DNA from: Peptococcaceae bacterium UBA3933
GTDB taxonomy: Bacteria > Bacillota > Peptococcia > Peptococcales > BICA1-8
Assembly: GCA_002385805.1 (NCBI GenBank)
Contig: DGEF01000022.1
Location: 1-21,848, forward strand
Direction of reading: 5' to 3'
Length of the DNA stretch: 21,848 bases
Under the pieces are notes generated by a model, which worked only from the letters and a program-made list of their open reading frames with translations, was not told where the DNA came from and made no database searches. Shown here piece after piece: positions 1 through 6,697 of this stretch (position 1 is the stretch's first letter; every line of letters starts with the position of its first letter). The position numbers and the translations under genes are program-made.

Positions 1-372
1 CTTAAAAGGGAAAAGTTAGAAAAACAGTGTCAACATATGGTGGATTGTTTACAACAGGCAGCCCAGGAACTAGGTGGCCAGATAGAGGCTAAAGTAGAAT
101 TAGTGTATCCGGAAATAAACTTAGATGAAAAAGAAATGGTAGTTTTGCTTGCGAAAAAAGCCGCTGAAAATTTAGGTTTTCCCGTTAAATTAGAAAAAAC
201 CGGTGGGGGTAGTGATGCCAATATTCTAAACGGTTATGGGATTCCTACGGCAAATTTAGGGTGTGGAATGAAAAAAGTACATACTACCGAAGAATATATT
301 ACTGTGGAAGACCTGGTTAAAAACCCACAATATTTAGTTGAAATTATTAAAGTGGCGGCTCAGTTAAAATGA
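1..372 (+). CDS. peptidase T-like M20 family peptidase, C-terminal part (5' truncated)
   Basis: The reading frame is open from base 1, so the gene begins outside the window; the ATG at 37 is internal. About 123 residues remain, ending at TGA 370-372. The run GGGSDAN followed by GIPTANLGCG and then KVHTTEEY is typical of the last part of the catalytic domain of M20 zinc peptidases of the peptidase T-like (PepT/M20B) group, where the late His (in KVHTTEE) is a metal ligand. Family members are cytoplasmic di-zinc exopeptidases, mostly tripeptidases or related aminoacyl hydrolases; the exact substrate cannot be told from this fragment. The stop overlaps the start of the next gene by four bases (ATGA), so the two are very likely translationally coupled. 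Confidence 0.85.
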   Translation, partial: LKREKLEKQCQHMVDCLQQAAQELGGQIEAKVELVYPEINLDEKEMVVLLAKKAAENLGFPVKLEKTGGGSDANILNGYGIPTANLGCGMKKVHTTEEYITVEDLVKNPQYLVEIIKVAAQLK

Positions 373-1448
373 TTAGAATAAGAACCGGTAAGATTATTAA
401 AATTCTGGAAGAACGAGCTGATATTCAGGTAGTAGTAATAGATTTGGAAGGTAAACCGGCTAAAGGTATCAACTATCCTCTCTTAACAGGGAAGGTAAAC
501 GGAGGGGATATGGTCCAAGTTAATACCACTGCCGTAGATTTAGGTCTGGGTACAGGTGGTTATCATTTTATAATGGCTAACTTACAGAATAAAGGAGAGG
601 AATATTCTCTAAAACCAGGACATATTATGAAGATGCGTTATGCCCCTCACCAGGTAAAGGTTTTGGCTGTAGAAGAAAAAGAGAGTCCATATCATAAGGA
701 AATAAAAAACTTTACCTCTTTACAAAATACTCCGGTACTTATTGGTTTTTTACATAGCATGTTGTTACCTGCCTTGGCTGGGATAAGGGCTGTTAATGAT
801 AAATTAAAAGTAAGTTACATTATGACTGATGGGGGAGCACTGCCCTTGGCTTTTAGTAAAACAGTACAAAAAGCCAGAGAGTTAAATTGGCTTAAAGGGA
901 CTATTACTGTTGGTCATGCCTTTGGAGGTGACTTGGAAGCCGTCAATATTTACTCCGGACTTGCTGCCGGCAAAGCAGTTCACAAGGCAGATTTACTTGT
1001 AATTATAATGGGTCCGGGAATTGTGGGTACAGGCACCAAATGGGGAACAACGGCTTTAGAGGTTGGCCAAATCGTTAATGCTGTAGCCAGTTTAGAAGGA
1101 CGACCCATAGTTATTCCTAGGATAAGTTTTCAGGATAAACGTGAAAGACACCAGGGGTTAAGTCACCATGTTTTAACAGTCTTACAAAAAATAGCTTTGG
1201 CTCCCAGTACGGTGGTATTTCCACTTTTAGATAATGAAGAAGCCTTGAATTATTTAAAAGGGCAAATTTCAGAATACAATTTAACTCAGAAGCATAAAAT
1301 CGTTTTTGAAGATGGCCGTCCCGGCTTAAATTATCTACAGGATCATAATCTAGAAGTTACCACCATGGGGAGAAGTTTAGGGGAAGAAAAGGAATTTTTT
1401 TTAGCAGCCTCTGCTGCCGGAAGCTTTGCCGCTAAGTTAATGCAATAG
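369..1448 (+). CDS. DUF3866 family protein
   Basis: A 359-residue protein whose start overlaps the peptidase stop (ATGA, 369-372). It matches what I remember of the DUF3866 family, of unknown function and found in Firmicutes and Actinobacteria: N-terminal beta-rich part with LTGKVNGGDMVQVNTTAVDLGLGTGG broken over residues about 40-65, a central segment with YIMTDGGALPLA near residue 150, GHAFGGDLEAVN near 185, and a glycine-rich MGPGIVGTGTKWG stretch near 215. No signal peptide or membrane segment is evident. Coupling to an M20 peptidase suggests a joint role, but this is inference from position only. The last 12 bases overlap the end of the convergent MciZ-like gene on the other strand. Confidence 0.8.
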   Translation: MIRIRTGKIIKILEERADIQVVVIDLEGKPAKGINYPLLTGKVNGGDMVQVNTTAVDLGLGTGGYHFIMANLQNKGEEYSLKPGHIMKMRYAPHQVKVLAVEEKESPYHKEIKNFTSLQNTPVLIGFLHSMLLPALAGIRAVNDKLKVSYIMTDGGALPLAFSKTVQKARELNWLKGTITVGHAFGGDLEAVNIYSGLAAGKAVHKADLLVIIMGPGIVGTGTKWGTTALEVGQIVNAVASLEGRPIVIPRISFQDKRERHQGLSHHVLTVLQKIALAPSTVVFPLLDNEEALNYLKGQISEYNLTQKHKIVFEDGRPGLNYLQDHNLEVTTMGRSLGEEKEFFLAASAAGSFAAKLMQ

Positions 1449-1565
1449 CTTTTTAAGTTTTTCCTTTAATAAAAGGTCTTGTTCGCTCATGGTGCGTAAT
1501 TTTTGTAAAACTTCTTGAATAGGACCGACTAAGTATAAGCTATTGTTGGTAATATATATTTTCAT
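1437..1565 (-). CDS. mciZ: MciZ-like small peptide inhibitor of FtsZ (42 aa)
   Basis: A 42-residue peptide starting MKIYITNNSLYLVGPIQEV. It lines up without gaps with B. subtilis MciZ as I remember it: MK-(I/V)-six residues-LVG-three residues-E-(V/I)-two residues-KL. MciZ is a 40-residue mother-cell peptide made under SigE that caps FtsZ filaments and stops further Z-rings during sporulation. The start at 1565 is chosen over the ATGs at 1574 and 1628 because AAAGG lies nine bases upstream and because it gives the family length. In B. subtilis, as I recall, mciZ sits next to nudF, and here nudF is the next gene. I could not see a convincing SigE promoter upstream. The 3' end overlaps the DUF3866 gene by 12 bases. 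Family call is by eye on a very short protein. Confidence 0.65.
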   Translation of the reverse strand: MKIYITNNSLYLVGPIQEVLQKLRTMSEQDLLLKEKLKKLLH

Positions 1566-1586
1566 GGTTTTCATCCTTTCGAAGTA

Positions 1587-1615
1587 GTGGCTGGTTTTAA
1601 GTGGCTGGTGGCTAG
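1587..1615. repeat. short word repeat GTGGCT(G/A)G x3
   Basis: Three copies of an eight-base word lie at 1587-1594, 1601-1608 and 1608-1615, the last two abutting with one shared base. They are just upstream of the MciZ-like start on the minus strand. No hairpin or coding potential explains them. Confidence 0.5.
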
Positions 1616-1712
1616 TATTATTAACCACCGACGGCCATGGAAAAACTTTTAGAGGGATTTATCATGATGTTGTGGTGTTATTGGGTTACTGTGAACGTAT
1701 TGATAGGGTACT

Positions 1713-1731
1713 ACTAGAGTGTAAGTCTAGT
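1713..1731. repeat. 6-7-6 dyad (ACTAGA/TCTAGT)
   Basis: Perfect six-base inverted arms at 1713-1718 and 1726-1731 with a seven-base spacer, in the non-coding stretch 1566-1840 between the divergently transcribed MciZ-like gene and nudF. It could be an operator, but nothing identifies the protein that would bind. Confidence 0.3.
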
Positions 1732-1770
1732 GGTAATATATGACATTAACTTTATTATTATTCTTACAAC

Positions 1771-1820
1771 TTAACCTCAACCTAAACCTTAACCTAGACT
1801 TCAATCCTCAACCTCAATAT
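1771..1820. repeat. degenerate hexamer repeat, consensus T(N)AACC, about 8 units
   Basis: Reading in steps of six gives TTAACC, TCAACC, TAAACC, TTAACC, TAGACT, then after a one-base slip TCAACC and TCAATA. The array ends about 20 bases before the nudF start, inside the 275-bp gene-free stretch 1566-1840. The rest of that stretch shows no gene, and I could not pick out a clear promoter. Confidence 0.7.
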
Positions 1821-1840
1821 AAAGAACGGAAGTGATAGTA

Positions 1841-2380
1841 GTGGATTATTTTGAGAAAACTTTAAAGGAAAGGGAAATATTTTCCGGCAGAATAATTAAG
1901 GTAAAAGTAGCAGATGTGGAGTTATCTAATGGGGGATTTTCGCAGAGGGAAATTGTGGAGCATCCTGGTGCCGTGGCAATTCTTGCGGTTACGGATGAGC
2001 AAAAAGTGGTATTATTACGCCAATTTCGTAAAGCCGTAGAAGAAGTATTATGGGAAATTCCTGCAGGTAAGTTAGAAAAAAATGAAGACCCTTTAATCTG
2101 TGCGAAGAGAGAATTACAGGAGGAAACAGGGTACACTGCTGAAAAATGGGAAAAACTTTGCCAATTTTACACTTCTCCAGGGTTTAGTAATGAAATTCTC
2201 TATTTATATAGGGCGGAAGGTTTAAAATTAGGTCTTTCTAATTTGGATCAAGATGAATTTGTGGAAGTCTTTACTTTGTCCCGAAAAGAGTTGGAGGAGC
2301 TTTTAGAGCAAGGAAAGATTAAGGATGCTAAGACTTTACTGGGATTACTTTACTTTAATTTAAAGGACAAAACTACTTAA
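1841..2380 (+). CDS. nudF: ADP-ribose pyrophosphatase (Nudix hydrolase)
   Basis: Hydrolyses ADP-ribose to AMP and ribose 5-phosphate in family members, using a Nudix helix that binds Mg2+. The Nudix box GX5EX7REUXEEXGU is intact at residues about 76-98 of the 179-aa product, with REL and EETGY readable. HPGAVAILAVTDE and FYTSPGFSNE are typical of the NudF group. The start is taken as GTG 1841, preceded by GGAAG with eight bases of spacing, which also matches the B. subtilis N-terminus. An in-frame GTG at 1832 would add three residues but has almost no spacing to the GGA. The next gene, an endonuclease Q-like protein, follows after 15 bases, so the two are likely co-transcribed. Confidence 0.93.
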   Translation: MDYFEKTLKEREIFSGRIIKVKVADVELSNGGFSQREIVEHPGAVAILAVTDEQKVVLLRQFRKAVEEVLWEIPAGKLEKNEDPLICAKRELQEETGYTAEKWEKLCQFYTSPGFSNEILYLYRAEGLKLGLSNLDQDEFVEVFTLSRKELEELLEQGKIKDAKTLLGLLYFNLKDKTT

Positions 2381-2395
2381 GCAAGGAGAAATAAA

Positions 2396-3568
2396 ATGCC
2401 TAAATACTTTGTAGATTTACATGTTCATATTGGGGCCACTTCTCAAAATAAGCCGGTAAAAATAACGGCTTCTCCTAGGCTTACTTTTTTGAATATTATT
2501 AAGGAATGTGTAGAACGTAAAGGAATTGATATGGTAGGAATTGTGGATTGTGCCTCACCAGGGATAAGAGAAGACATAAAAAACCTATTTAAGAATGGGG
2601 AGTTAGAGGAGTTATCAGGGGGAGGTTGGCGCTACCGGAATAAAGTAACCATAATACCAGGGGTAGAGGTGGAGAGTAGTGAGAAAACAGGGGGAAGGGG
2701 TCATTTTCTAAGTTTTTTTCCAGGATTAAAAGAACTGGAGGTCTATAGTTCTTTTTTGAATAAACATATTAAAAATTTGCATTTAAGTACCCAACAATCT
2801 TATTTAACTGCTCAGGAATTATTGCGAGTCACTCAGGACCAGGCGGGAATATTTATTCCTGCTCATGTTTTTACACCCTATAAAAGTTTATATGGAAGTT
2901 GTGGTTCAAGCCTTAAGGAAGTATTTCCGCAAAGCTATTTTGAAATCAAGACTATTGAGTTAGGTTTAAGTTCTGATACCCAGATGGCTGATACTATTTA
3001 CGAATTAAGGGATGTTACCTTCCTTTCCAATTCAGATGCCCATTCCTTAGATAAAATAGGGAGGGAGTATAATCTGATAGAAATGGAAGATGCTACTTTT
3101 CAAGGATTGAAAAAAGCTTTAAGAAAAGAGGAAGGAAAAGTTTTAGCCAATTATGGACTAGACCCTAAACTGGGTAAATACCATCAGAGTTTTTGTGAGC
3201 ATTGCCAAAAGAATATTCCCTGGTTGGGAACAGGTTATTGTCCTTTATGTAACGGTACTAAGATAGTAAAAGGAGTGCGGGATAGAATCCTGGAGATAAG
3301 TAACGGGGAAAGGAAAAGTCCTCCGGATAGACCACCATATATTCACCAAATCCCCTTACTTTTTCTTCCTCAGGTAGGTAAACGCACCCTTAACAAATTA
3401 CTGGCCCATTTTGGGACAGAAATGCAGGTTCTTCATTATACTCCTTACGAAGAACTAGAAAAGGTAGTGGGCGGTAAAATCGCTAGTTTGATAATTTTAT
3501 CCCGGGAAGGGAAGCTGTCAGTGGTAACAGGGGGCGGAGGTATTTATGGAAAAGTTGTCACCGGCTAG
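2396..3568 (+). CDS. endonuclease Q-family PHP-domain nuclease
   Basis: A 390-aa protein with the three parts of endonuclease Q: an N-terminal PHP metal-dependent domain (DLHVHIG at residues 7-13, PGVEVES near 88, SNSDAHS at 211-217), a zinc-ribbon with CEHC (267-270) and CPLC (282-285), and a C-terminal helix-hairpin-helix region around 325-375. EndoQ, studied in Thermococcales and later in Bacillus pumilus, nicks DNA 5' of deaminated bases such as uracil and hypoxanthine and so starts a repair pathway separate from glycosylases. That function is inherited from the family, not shown here. The RBS GCAAGGAG precedes ATG 2396. It overlaps the next gene by 23 bases and lies 15 bases after nudF, placing DNA-base repair beside nucleotide sanitation. 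Confidence 0.88.
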   Translation: MPKYFVDLHVHIGATSQNKPVKITASPRLTFLNIIKECVERKGIDMVGIVDCASPGIREDIKNLFKNGELEELSGGGWRYRNKVTIIPGVEVESSEKTGGRGHFLSFFPGLKELEVYSSFLNKHIKNLHLSTQQSYLTAQELLRVTQDQAGIFIPAHVFTPYKSLYGSCGSSLKEVFPQSYFEIKTIELGLSSDTQMADTIYELRDVTFLSNSDAHSLDKIGREYNLIEMEDATFQGLKKALRKEEGKVLANYGLDPKLGKYHQSFCEHCQKNIPWLGTGYCPLCNGTKIVKGVRDRILEISNGERKSPPDRPPYIHQIPLLFLPQVGKRTLNKLLAHFGTEMQVLHYTPYEELEKVVGGKIASLIILSREGKLSVVTGGGGIYGKVVTG

Positions 3569-4223
3569 AGAATTAATTATCTCCTTTAATGCTACCGGTG
3601 CTGTCCGTGCTGCCCGGCTAGGTTTTGTACCGGTTATAGTTGATGTGGTGGACATGTCTACATCTTTAGAAGCGGCTCTCCAACAAGGAGCTGCTTTTAT
3701 TCTAGGAGCAAGTCCCGATAAGACTAGAGCGCCGGTTCAAGTTAATCCCTATAAGATTGGGTTATTTGCCGGGGAAAAAGCAAGAAAATTGGACACGGAA
3801 ATAATCATTATCTCTGAACCACGCTGGGGAAAACGAAAGGAAAGGGAAAAAAATTGTACTCTTTTAAGAAAAGGTATTTTAGAGGCAGGAGGCAGGATTG
3901 AAGAAATTATCCCTAATTTAGGTGCAGAAATTGGCAAAATCACCGGTCTAAAAGGTAAAGGGGTTGTTTGCGTAAGTGATACAGGGGGGGTGGCTTTTGA
4001 TGCTGCCTGGCAATACCAGCAGGATGTTGTCACTGGAACCATTGCTCGAACAATAAACCTTAAAGGAATACAGCCTGCTGTTATTGCGGCGCAAAGGGCA
4101 ATTGAGTTGGCAAGAGGAAGAGGTATTGCCGTAATTGCTGCCAGTAGCAATTCCCAGGAAGATATTTTGGGAGCAAATCTTATTGGGCAGGCAATTATTG
4201 ATGCCGGCTATTTAAATCTGTAA
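3546..4223 (+). CDS. conserved protein resembling 2-phosphosulfolactate phosphatase (ComB-like), function unknown
   Basis: A 225-aa soluble protein with no family I can name firmly. The pattern resembles ComB: a hydrophobic strand ending VIVDVVDMSTSLEAALQQGA (residues 30-49; ComB has a DVLRATT-type motif here), FAGEKA (74-79; ComB has a GE-R motif), VCVSDTGGVA (141-150; ComB has a TTNGT motif), and a closing ASSNSQEDILGA (199-210; ComB has an ED-x-x-GAG motif). Key positions are changed (R-A-T-T to D-M-S-T, N-G-T to T-G-G), so ComB activity should not be assumed. Start ATG 3546 has GGAGG five bases upstream, inside the end of the endonuclease Q gene, indicating tight coupling to it. Confidence 0.6.
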   Translation: MEKLSPARELIISFNATGAVRAARLGFVPVIVDVVDMSTSLEAALQQGAAFILGASPDKTRAPVQVNPYKIGLFAGEKARKLDTEIIIISEPRWGKRKEREKNCTLLRKGILEAGGRIEEIIPNLGAEIGKITGLKGKGVVCVSDTGGVAFDAAWQYQQDVVTGTIARTINLKGIQPAVIAAQRAIELARGRGIAVIAASSNSQEDILGANLIGQAIIDAGYLNL

Positions 4224-4234
4224 AAATTCATTTG

Positions 4235-4263
4235 TCATAAATTTCTCTCCCTAGCATAAAAAT
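4235..4263 (+). promoter_or_regulatory. possible SigE promoter of spoIIM
   Basis: TCATAAA (4235-4241), a 13-base spacer, and CATAAAAAT (4255-4263) resemble the SigE consensus (KMATATT, about 14 bases, CATACAAT). The -10 is good, the -35 is weaker. spoIIM is SigE-dependent in B. subtilis, which supports the reading. Confidence 0.4.
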
Positions 4264-4294
4264 GTTATGAAGTTTTGGAAAGGGAGAGAATGTT

Positions 4295-4915
4295 GTGGGT
4301 AGATGGGTCAAGCTTAATTATAGAGGTTTTCTAAAAAGAAATTATCTGGTTTTTCTTATTACTGTTCTTTTTTTAATTATGGGCGTTATTTTTGGTACGA
4401 TTGCTGTAAAGGTTTTAACAGTGGAGCAGTTAAACAATTTGAATCACTATTTAGAAACCAGTTTGGAAAGTACCGGTGATAATCTTAATTATCAAAATAC
4501 GGCCAAACATGCCGTTATGAGAAACCTGGAAACAATTTTTAAAATCTGGTTTTTAGGCTTGACCGTCGTAGGCCTGCCCTTAATTATGGTAATTATTTTT
4601 ACCCGTGGTTTCGTTTTAGGATTTACGGTAAGTTTCCTTTTGGTTAATAAAGGTTTAGAAGGTTTTTTTCTGGTTCTCTTAACAATCTTTCCGCAAAATA
4701 TTTTGCATATTCCGGCTTTAGTTTTTGCGGGCGTTGCTGCCACAGGTTTCAGTATCTATTTAGTTAGAGGTAGGAAAAATGACAGATCATCAATTTACGC
4801 TAGTTTTCTAAAATATTCTTTTATAATTTTAGTATTGGCTTTAATTATGGTTATAGCAGGGCTTGTTGAAGGTTATTTATCCCCCTTTTTTGCTAAAATA
4901 TTTAAATTATTTTAG
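4295..4915 (+). CDS. spoIIM: stage II sporulation protein M
   Basis: A 206-aa integral membrane protein with about five hydrophobic segments (near residues 15-40, 82-105, 110-133, 135-152, 172-195) and the conserved TIFPQNILHIPALVFAG motif of SpoIIM around residues 130-146. SpoIIM joins SpoIIP and SpoIID in the mother-cell engulfment complex that remodels septal peptidoglycan during sporulation. The start is GTG 4295, with AGGGAGAG six bases upstream; the ATG at 4290 is out of frame. It is preceded by a possible SigE promoter and followed at once by a strong terminator, so it appears to be a single-gene unit. Length is the usual 200-215. Confidence 0.95.
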   Translation: MGRWVKLNYRGFLKRNYLVFLITVLFLIMGVIFGTIAVKVLTVEQLNNLNHYLETSLESTGDNLNYQNTAKHAVMRNLETIFKIWFLGLTVVGLPLIMVIIFTRGFVLGFTVSFLLVNKGLEGFFLVLLTIFPQNILHIPALVFAGVAATGFSIYLVRGRKNDRSSIYASFLKYSFIILVLALIMVIAGLVEGYLSPFFAKIFKLF

Positions 4916-4931
4916 AAAGTTAATCTAAATA

Positions 4932-4959
4932 GAAAAAGTCGCCTACAGGCGACTTTTTC
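4932..4959. terminator. bidirectional intrinsic terminator
   Basis: A perfect 12-bp stem (GAAAAAGTCGCC and its complement) around a TACA loop, with A-runs on one side and T-runs on the other. It can end spoIIM transcription on the plus strand and the ferredoxin gene on the minus strand. Confidence 0.9.
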
Positions 4960-5039
4960 CATTACAGGATAAATAGTTATTTGATGGAGAAAATGATTTA
5001 TTTATCTTTTAAATTATTGGCTTACAATTTTAGGTACCT

Positions 5040-5345
5040 TTATTGATCTTGAGGAGTATTATCCTGTATTGGAGTAGGTTTTTTCCTTTTTCTAATTATA
5101 CTAATAGCCGGCTCCGGGCAAACTAATTCGCACATTCCACAAACAATACACCCTTCCATCCGGGGTTTGACGGCAGGTGTACCCATGAAACCCAAGTTTT
5201 CCGACCAGGAAATTACCTGGGTTGGGCATTTTTCTATACATAGTCCACAACCTTTACAGAGATCAAAAAAGATGGTGAAAGTACCTTTTTCATTTTCATA
5301 AGTTTCCTGTTTCCATTCCCTGTTTTTTGCTGGTTTATTACTCAA
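5040..5345 (-). CDS. 2[4Fe-4S] ferredoxin-like protein
   Basis: A 101-aa cytoplasmic protein with two complete four-Cys cluster motifs, CKGCGLCIEKCP (residues about 30-41) and CIVCGMCELVCP (about 66-77). The layout, with a PAVKP-type linker between clusters, recalls the delta subunit of 2-oxoacid:ferredoxin oxidoreductases (KorD/PorD), but no alpha, beta or gamma genes are beside it, so it is called a stand-alone electron carrier. The N-terminal 20 residues and the C-terminal tail are polar and lie outside the clusters. The start is TTG at 5345, with AAGGAGG at good spacing. It is the only larger gene on the minus strand and is divergent from the xerD operon. The partner enzyme is unknown. 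Confidence 0.87.
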   Translation of the reverse strand: MSNKPAKNREWKQETYENEKGTFTIFFDLCKGCGLCIEKCPTQVISWSENLGFMGTPAVKPRMEGCIVCGMCELVCPEPAISIIRKRKKPTPIQDNTPQDQ

Positions 5346-5494
5346 AAAGACAACCTCCTTCCGGTTTTATCATTATGTTACCCATAATTGGAATTTGTAT
5401 AAGGTTTCCCGTAATTTTTTCTTGTAATTACTACTAGGACAAGGGAAGTTTTTCATAAATATTAAATAAGGAAAAATGAAAGGAGCGCATAAGG

Positions 5495-5716
5495 ATGTTT
5501 TTTATCGCTGTGACTAACTGGAAGAGAAAGGTTTTCTTTTTGTTTGCTGTACTTATCGTTTTAACTTTAGTTTTGTCCTTATTTCCTTTATTAACAGACA
5601 GTCCTGTAAATTCCAATATCCAGTCTGAAGATGAAGATATTTTGAGTCAGCCCATTAAAGTACAGGGCGAACCACTATTTGAAGAAACAGAACCTGAGGA
5701 AAATATTAGTAATTAA
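5495..5716 (+). CDS. small single-pass membrane protein, unknown
   Basis: A 73-aa protein: short positive N-terminus (NWKRK, residues 8-12), one hydrophobic helix (about 13-34) and an acidic tail rich in Glu and Asp that would face outside by the positive-inside rule. A good AAAGGAG lies nine bases before ATG 5495. I do not recognise the family. In B. subtilis a small membrane protein gene (yqzK, DUF4227) occupies the same place just before xerD, so this may be its positional counterpart, but I see no clear sequence likeness. It is probably first in an operon with xerD, deoB, punA and the pyrimidine phosphorylase. The 149-bp divergent region upstream (5346-5494) shows no promoter I can defend. 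Confidence 0.7.
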   Translation: MFFIAVTNWKRKVFFLFAVLIVLTLVLSLFPLLTDSPVNSNIQSEDEDILSQPIKVQGEPLFEETEPEENISN

Positions 5717-5793
5717 CAGGAAAAAAGATAAACAATGTGGAAATAATCATTTATAGAAATGGTGGAGAACCATTCTGTAGAGGAGTGGAGATA

Positions 5794-6681
5794 TTGAACA
5801 AATTGGTAAAGGAGTTTCTTGATTACTTGTTAATTGAGCGTGGATTAGCCGATAACACGATAGTTTCATATGAAAAAGATCTGCAAAACTTTTTACAATT
5901 TTTAAACAAAGTAAGTGTAAAAGATTTAGAAAAGTTGGAAAAGGAACATATTTTAGCCTACCTGGTCCATTTGAAAAAAATGAAAAGGGCTGCCGCTACA
6001 ATTGCCAGACGTACAGCAGCCCTGAAAACTTTTTTTAATTTTTTATATCAAGAAGGATACATAGTCAATAATCTTGGTGAAAACCTGGAAGGGCCTAAAA
6101 AAGAGAAAAAATTACCTGACTTTTTAAGTGTTAAAGAAATGGACAAGTTGTTGGCAATCCCCCAGTTAAATACTGTCCAAGGGGTTAGGGACAAAGCCAT
6201 GTTAGAGTTGTTGTACGCTACAGGTATGCGAGTTTCTGAACTAATTAACCTGGATCTGCACAATCTTAACCTGGAAATGGCTTATGTTCGCTGCTGGGGA
6301 AAAGGTTCCAAAGAAAGAATCATTCCTATTGGTTCTCAGGCTGTTTCTTCCCTGAATACATATTTGCAGTGGGGAAGAAATAAACTACTTAAAAATCCAC
6401 GGGAACAGGCTTTATTTTTAAATCAGCATGGGAAAAGGCTGACTAGACAAGGTTTTTGGAAGATACTGAAAAAGTACGTTAAATTAGCCGGAATTGAGAA
6501 AAAAATTACTCCTCATGTTTTCAGACACTCTTTTGCTACTCATTTACTGGAAAATGGAGCAGATTTAAGAGTTGTGCAAGAAATGTTGGGACATGCTGAT
6601 ATTTCCACTACGCAAATTTATACCCATTTAACAACTAAAAGGATATCTCAGGTTTATAATGATGCACATCCACGGGCATAA
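5794..6681 (+). CDS. xerD: site-specific tyrosine recombinase XerD
   Basis: Resolves chromosome dimers at dif together with XerC/CodV-type partners. With the start at TTG 5794 the protein is 295 residues, the family norm, and AGGAG lies eight bases upstream; the ATG at 5737 would add 19 untypical residues. The N-terminal SAM-like DNA-binding domain spans about 1-90. The catalytic set is complete: R146 (in ATGMRVSEL), K170 (GKGSKER), H241 and R244 (PHVFRHSFATH), H267 (LGHADIS) and nucleophile Y276 (TQIYTH). Immediately followed by deoB, whose ribosome binding site AAGGAGG begins at the last base of the xerD stop codon. The xerD-deoB-punA order is the same as in Bacillus. No dif-like site was recognised in the window. 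Confidence 0.95.
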   Translation: MNKLVKEFLDYLLIERGLADNTIVSYEKDLQNFLQFLNKVSVKDLEKLEKEHILAYLVHLKKMKRAAATIARRTAALKTFFNFLYQEGYIVNNLGENLEGPKKEKKLPDFLSVKEMDKLLAIPQLNTVQGVRDKAMLELLYATGMRVSELINLDLHNLNLEMAYVRCWGKGSKERIIPIGSQAVSSLNTYLQWGRNKLLKNPREQALFLNQHGKRLTRQGFWKILKKYVKLAGIEKKITPHVFRHSFATHLLENGADLRVVQEMLGHADISTTQIYTHLTTKRISQVYNDAHPRA

Positions 6682-6697
6682 AGGAGGAAAATTTAGT

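Noticed and set aside
1566..1680. SigE promoter for the MciZ-like gene
   Set aside because: No pair of boxes with acceptable sequence and spacing was found on the minus strand; AT-rich partial matches such as TAATACTA have no -35 partner.
1771..1820. Hexamer array as a real telomere or chromosome end
   Set aside because: It is short, degenerate and internal between active genes; there is no hairpin end or telomere protein gene nearby.
5737..5793. Upstream ATG as the xerD start
   Set aside because: It would add 19 residues not found in XerD, while TTG 5794 has AGGAG at eight bases and gives the standard 295 aa.
6659..6697. ATG 6659 as the deoB start
   Set aside because: It lies inside xerD and precedes the true RBS AAGGAGG at 6681-6687; TTG 6698 gives the family N-terminus.
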